Shown here: piece after piece, positions 60,301 to 64,000 of the stretch
Layout of the letters: each line of letters opens with the position of its first letter
How positions within the stretch are numbered: the stretch's first letter is position 1
Program-made: the position numbers and the translations under genes
The notes under the pieces: generated by a model
The model's input: only the letters and a program-made list of their open reading frames with translations
The model's database searches: none
What the model was told of the DNA's origin: nothing
DNA from: Morchella semilibera
Lineage: Eukaryota > Ascomycota > Pezizomycetes > Pezizales > Morchellaceae
Assembly (NCBI GenBank): GCA_009192285.1
Contig: WBVU01000008.1
Location: 1,870,370-1,934,369 of the forward strand
DNA length: 64,000 nt
Direction of reading: 5' to 3'

Positions 60301-61345
60301 GTCGTACTCTGGTGTCGGTCTCTATGCGTGGAAGTCTCATGATTCGGGTATGTTCAAGGTACATGTGAAGAGGTAAGGATCGGCGCCCCCCTCGTGGTGT
60401 CTCCCAAAGGTTATTTTGACGTTGTTAGCGTGCTCAGCAATACTTGATGGAGTGACGTCTAGATCCCTGAGCCGGTCTTAGCCGTCTTACGTCCTAGTTG
60501 TTTTTTCTAGTCCTTTTTCGAATAAAAGAAGCCCAACCACGTGGCCGAGTGATAACTGATGATCAGCATTTAGTTCGATCCGGCACCCTGGCCCGGAAAG
60601 TTCCGGTGTGGCGCCGAGCTATTTGCGGTAACAATCATCAACTACATCATTTATTGTCTATTTGCAGATCATTGACGGCTTGACCATTGATGTTTTGCTC
60701 TGTTCAATCGGCTAGTTTTGTTCGGAGAAGTACTGTTGTTCAAGTTACTAGGCGACAAGCTAGTCGCTTATAATTGGTAAACGTATTTTACTTGGAATTT
60801 CTATTGAGAACCGAGCGGGACCGATCACATTATTGATAAACGGGCGTGGCAATAGTTAATTTTGAACAAGGTGTTCATCAAAAAAACCCTCAAATTATAT
60901 CAAGTGACAAGCTAACTATGTAACTATCAAGCGCTCGAATGCAGTGTAAGAGTAAACAAAAGAAAAACAAACCCAAACAAGATAAACCAAAAAAAATCAA
61001 ACACCCGCTATTCATCCGCTGATGCATCATAATGTCGTAAATTCATAAATGTATGTCTGGGTATCAATAAAGGGCATCGATGAGTTGAGTGCACAAGAAG
61101 AAAAGAGTACAACAAAATTAGAAACCCCCCCCCCTTCTAAACACCCTAATTTGAAGAGAAACAAGACCAGAACCTACATGTAGTCTTTCTCGTTATTCCT
61201 ATCGCTAGAAACAAGGAGCAGACACAAGTAAATGTAGATGTAAACGAGTGACTGTGCTAACCCAAGATAAGACAACACGCCAGGTGTATGAATGTACCCT
61301 AAACCCAAAACCAAACCCTAAAACTCCAGTCCCAGTATTTTTAAA
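57379..61345. other. 4-kb region without recognisable genes
   Basis: Open frames are short and show no family resemblance. A G-run at 57460-57470 and one TACATGTA at 61175 are seen. CCCTAAACCCAAAACC near 61298-61313 is only weakly telomere-like. Confidence 0.45.
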
Positions 61346-61738
61346 TTATGAATCCCTGTGGGCCGCCCCCCGAGTAGCATCGTAGACTGTTCTTGTCGCC
61401 GACTTTGTTGAGGACGCATCCGAATCCGAATCCGACAATAGCAGCGGCTCACCACTATCCCGCCCGTAGAAGAACTTCTCACTGCATCTGTGGTAGGCAG
61501 CTCCTCTTGAAGAGACATACAAATACGAGGCTCTCTCCGGCCCACCAGGGGCCATCGTATTCCGGCGCTGAGCTCGGATCAGGAAAGATGGTTGTTGGGA
61601 CACCAGTGCACGACGCTGTGAGTTGATGACATGAATGCGCTCATGCTTCTCGTCGGCTGTAGTGACGATGCGTGCGGGGACGGAGAAATCAATCTCGGAG
61701 GTAGGCTTGGAAGACGAGTGGAGCTGAACGATACACAT
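61346..61738 (-). CDS. Hypothetical protein, 130 aa
   Basis: No known family was recognised. The frame uses C/G-ending codons heavily (ATC, GTC, CTC, GAG, AAG), unlike the random open frames nearby, which supports a real gene. The protein is basic in the middle (RRALVSQQPSFLIRAQRRN). A tyrosine/serine segment follows (ASYLYVSSRGAAYHR), then a serine/aspartate run (LLLSDSDSDASSTKS). No signal peptide or membrane segment is seen. It starts MCIVQLHSSSK and stops at a TAA. It could be a short regulatory or lineage-specific protein, or one exon of a longer gene. Confidence 0.45.
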   Translation of the reverse strand: MCIVQLHSSSKPTSEIDFSVPARIVTTADEKHERIHVINSQRRALVSQQPSFLIRAQRRNTMAPGGPERASYLYVSSRGAAYHRCSEKFFYGRDSGEPLLLSDSDSDASSTKSATRTVYDATRGAAHRDS

Positions 61739-64000
61739 ATTGAGGTATTTGTGATTAGAGTTGTTTAGGTTTAGTTATTTTTCGAGGAGATAAGACTTTT
61801 AAGTGACTGTTCTGTTTTGTTTTATGACCGACCGCTAGGGTGTGTGAGATGTTTGCTGGGTGTTTGCTTTGTAGTGAATGTATGTGTGGAAGGAGGACGC
61901 TGCAAGACCGGGGAGTTGAGCTGCTTTATAGATTGATTGAGGCGGGAAGTGAAGGGTATATATATTGGGCAAGTCGATCAGAAGATGGCGTAGGAACAGC
62001 GCCCGGAGTAAGTGTGAAGGAGAGCTGGTTGGGCGGGAAGGGAAAAAAAGAAAAGAAAAAAGATGTAAACAAATAGTAAGAACGTAAATAAATAAATGGC
62101 ACAGCCTAAGAAGAAGAATACATATGTCAGCTAAGGCACACTCAAAAGAGCAGAAACCATTCGTCGAATGGTATCCACACTATAGCGGAGCTAGGGTGTA
62201 ACAACAAACCTGGGAAAAGAAGAGAGAGAGAAAGAAAAAGGAAAAGAAAAAAAGGACGTATCAAAGAAGGGGGAATTTTTGTTTGTGCATGTCAAGTGGA
62301 AAAGAAGCAGGAGTGGATGGCTTTTTAAACCTGCAAAGCTGCTCGCAGCGCCGGATGCATCGACAGTTGGATGTTAATACCTGGCAGAAGTGGAAGCGAA
62401 TTCTATTCGCTACCAGAGCACTCTGCGACACGGATGTGCAGTAAAATCGTGTCAGACAGTTACTGCCTGGTGCGAATGGGTTGTCTACCCCACAGTGGGA
62501 TTGGTGCCGGGTGTGGCGTAGTCCCAAATGAGTTTAATTTTTTGGCAGTATCCAAATAAACGAGCCCAGGTGAGGATGGAGGTGTTACAGCACGCGCGCG
62601 AAAACGGAGGCGCCCACCCAAAACTAGGTCTATCCACTTGAGAAAGAAGACCCAATACCAAACTATTTACCCAAGTTAGTTACCAGCTAGATGGTAATTC
62701 TATATAGCTATCCGTGTAGGTAACAGATTGTGGGAATAATTTATATATCTTGAGTAACTAGCTTGCGTGGCGAACTTAATTGTGTGAAGCCTTATATATC
62801 CTAGAGCCTCACCAGAGGCTGTGCAGCGCACAAACCTGTAACAATATCAACACAGACGTACTCTACATATGCATTCCGGTCAGCAATCGCGGAATTCAAG
62901 GGGCGCTGTAGAAAGGTACATGTAGTCCTCTTGGAAAACTTATGTAAATAGTGAATAAGCGTCCATGCACCTCATAGGCGAATATCTTTCACCGATATCT
63001 CTAGTCCATAATTATATATATAATATAACCTGGGTAGCATCCGAAAGGAAAAAATCGTAAAGTCTATAAAAGGAATACACTAAATTCAGTGCCTGCAAGA
63101 GTAAAAGTACTTCTTCCACCGATTCGACGTGGACGCATGCAAGCTCATCGCTTCCATTCCTACCACGTTTATTTCTGGCCTGCAAAAATCAAATACACTA
63201 CTGCAGTCAATGGTCTCTCCCGAGCAATGTCTCGCCTATAAAAGACGGAAGCTAATTAAGATCAAGGGGCCCTGAAACATATTTCCGGTAAATGCACAGC
63301 GCTGGTTAGCTGCTTATTGGCCGAGTTTTGATATTTGACGTTTCCACTGGCAGACCTTTACCATTGATCCAATCTTATCGATTGATATTTTTTCCCCCCC
63401 TTTTCCCCTCCCAACTGTGACGTACTTGGAAGTTGAAAGCGCACCTTCTCAACAAGAGCTTTTCTGCCCACTTATTGGAATCGCGAGATGGCGCCGTTTT
63501 CCGACGAGAAAAAAAAAACGAAAGTTTAGGGGTGCGGCGGTTGCACATAATCCGGGGTTTGACAGCTTGCGTAATATGAGGCTTATTTTCTGCACACGGG
63601 TAGGCAATCTGCATTTATGATCACCATAGGTAAATTATCGCGACGTTCGATTGAAGCCTATGTCTCCCGCGATCACCGACCGCGCTTGTGCAATAATGAA
63701 ACATGGGTGATAACCGCGCTACACTACACGATGAAAGATGAATAACCCCACCGAACCTCAACGCGCGCGTATTTGAGACACTTTCAAGGTAAGTAATAGC
63801 CGTTACTGACCCTGACATGACGATCTCTCCATAATCTTGTTTCAACTCCATCTCTTCTGTTTGTTGGTGTTGGTCTCAAGGGTGTAAACATTGAGACATC
63901 TGGAATATTCGTGAGACCAGTTCTGGGAGGATGATGAAATACGTTGGGACCAACAAAACATCTACCTTGCGACTACTGTCCAATTATCTCTTGACACCGG
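61739..64000. other. Terminal region without recognisable genes
   Basis: No protein family or RNA was recognised. Simple-sequence patches (purine-rich 62215-62260, AT-rich 63010-63030) and one TACATGTA (62917) are present. Confidence 0.4.

Noticed and set aside
1-64000. CRISPR array, bacterial operon or secondary-metabolite cluster
   Set aside because: No regularly spaced direct repeats, no backbone enzymes, and all genes are eukaryotic with spliceosomal introns.

Overview
The window looks like a stretch of nuclear genome from a filamentous ascomycete. The evidence is short spliceosomal introns (about 46-150 nt) with GT..AG ends and CTAAC/CTGAC-like branch sites, gene families typical of Pezizomycotina (a PalF/Rim8 arrestin, the Shr3 chaperone, a SAM-PH protein, F-box/ankyrin proteins, a SesB/SERAC1-like hydrolase) and a Tad1-type LINE. 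Low gene density (about ten protein genes in 64 kb, with long empty stretches) would fit Pezizomycetes such as truffles or morels, but that placement is inference.

Layout. Positions 1-10636 hold no gene I can support, only low-complexity and microsatellite DNA. A SAM-PH (Boi-like) gene runs 10637-13785. A tRNA-Glu lies at 15692-15763 (minus). An F-box/ankyrin-repeat gene occupies 18906-20309 (minus). MND1, a meiotic recombination factor, is at 22075-22801. A long gene-poor stretch follows up to palF/RIM8 (30585-32653). A tRNA-Leu(CAA) with an intron is at 33684-33796. After another empty stretch come a SesB/SERAC1-like alpha/beta hydrolase (39117-40726) and, 42 bp downstream on the same strand, a gene with the ITGDxNVPRG domain (40769-41681). 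Next are a small inverted-repeat element, a tRNA-Arg(CCU) and SHR3 (43568-44178).

A practically full-length Tad-like LINE (44347-51243) sits 168 bp downstream of the SHR3 stop codon. It is bounded by a perfect 16-bp target-site duplication. It encodes a gag-like zinc-knuckle ORF1 and an endonuclease / reverse transcriptase / RNase H ORF2, whose C-terminal zinc domain is cut off by one in-frame TGA. Beyond it come tRNA-Val(AAC), a SET-domain gene (52523-54212), an MFS sugar transporter (55494-57378) and a small hypothetical gene (61346-61738, minus).

The protein genes are unrelated housekeeping or accessory functions and do not form a biosynthetic cluster. The observations most worth a second look are: (i) the intact LINE with its duplication and single nonsense codon; (ii) a short hairpin motif (CATAGCC..GGCTG) at the LINE 3' end that recurs at four other loci on both strands, suggesting a retroposon family sharing one 3' tail; (iii) 17 copies of the palindrome TACATGTA, all outside recognised exons; (iv) two genes whose first coding exon is only the ATG; (v) apparent one-base frame breaks in the SAM-PH and transporter genes; and (vi) three PSAP motifs in the PalF tail.
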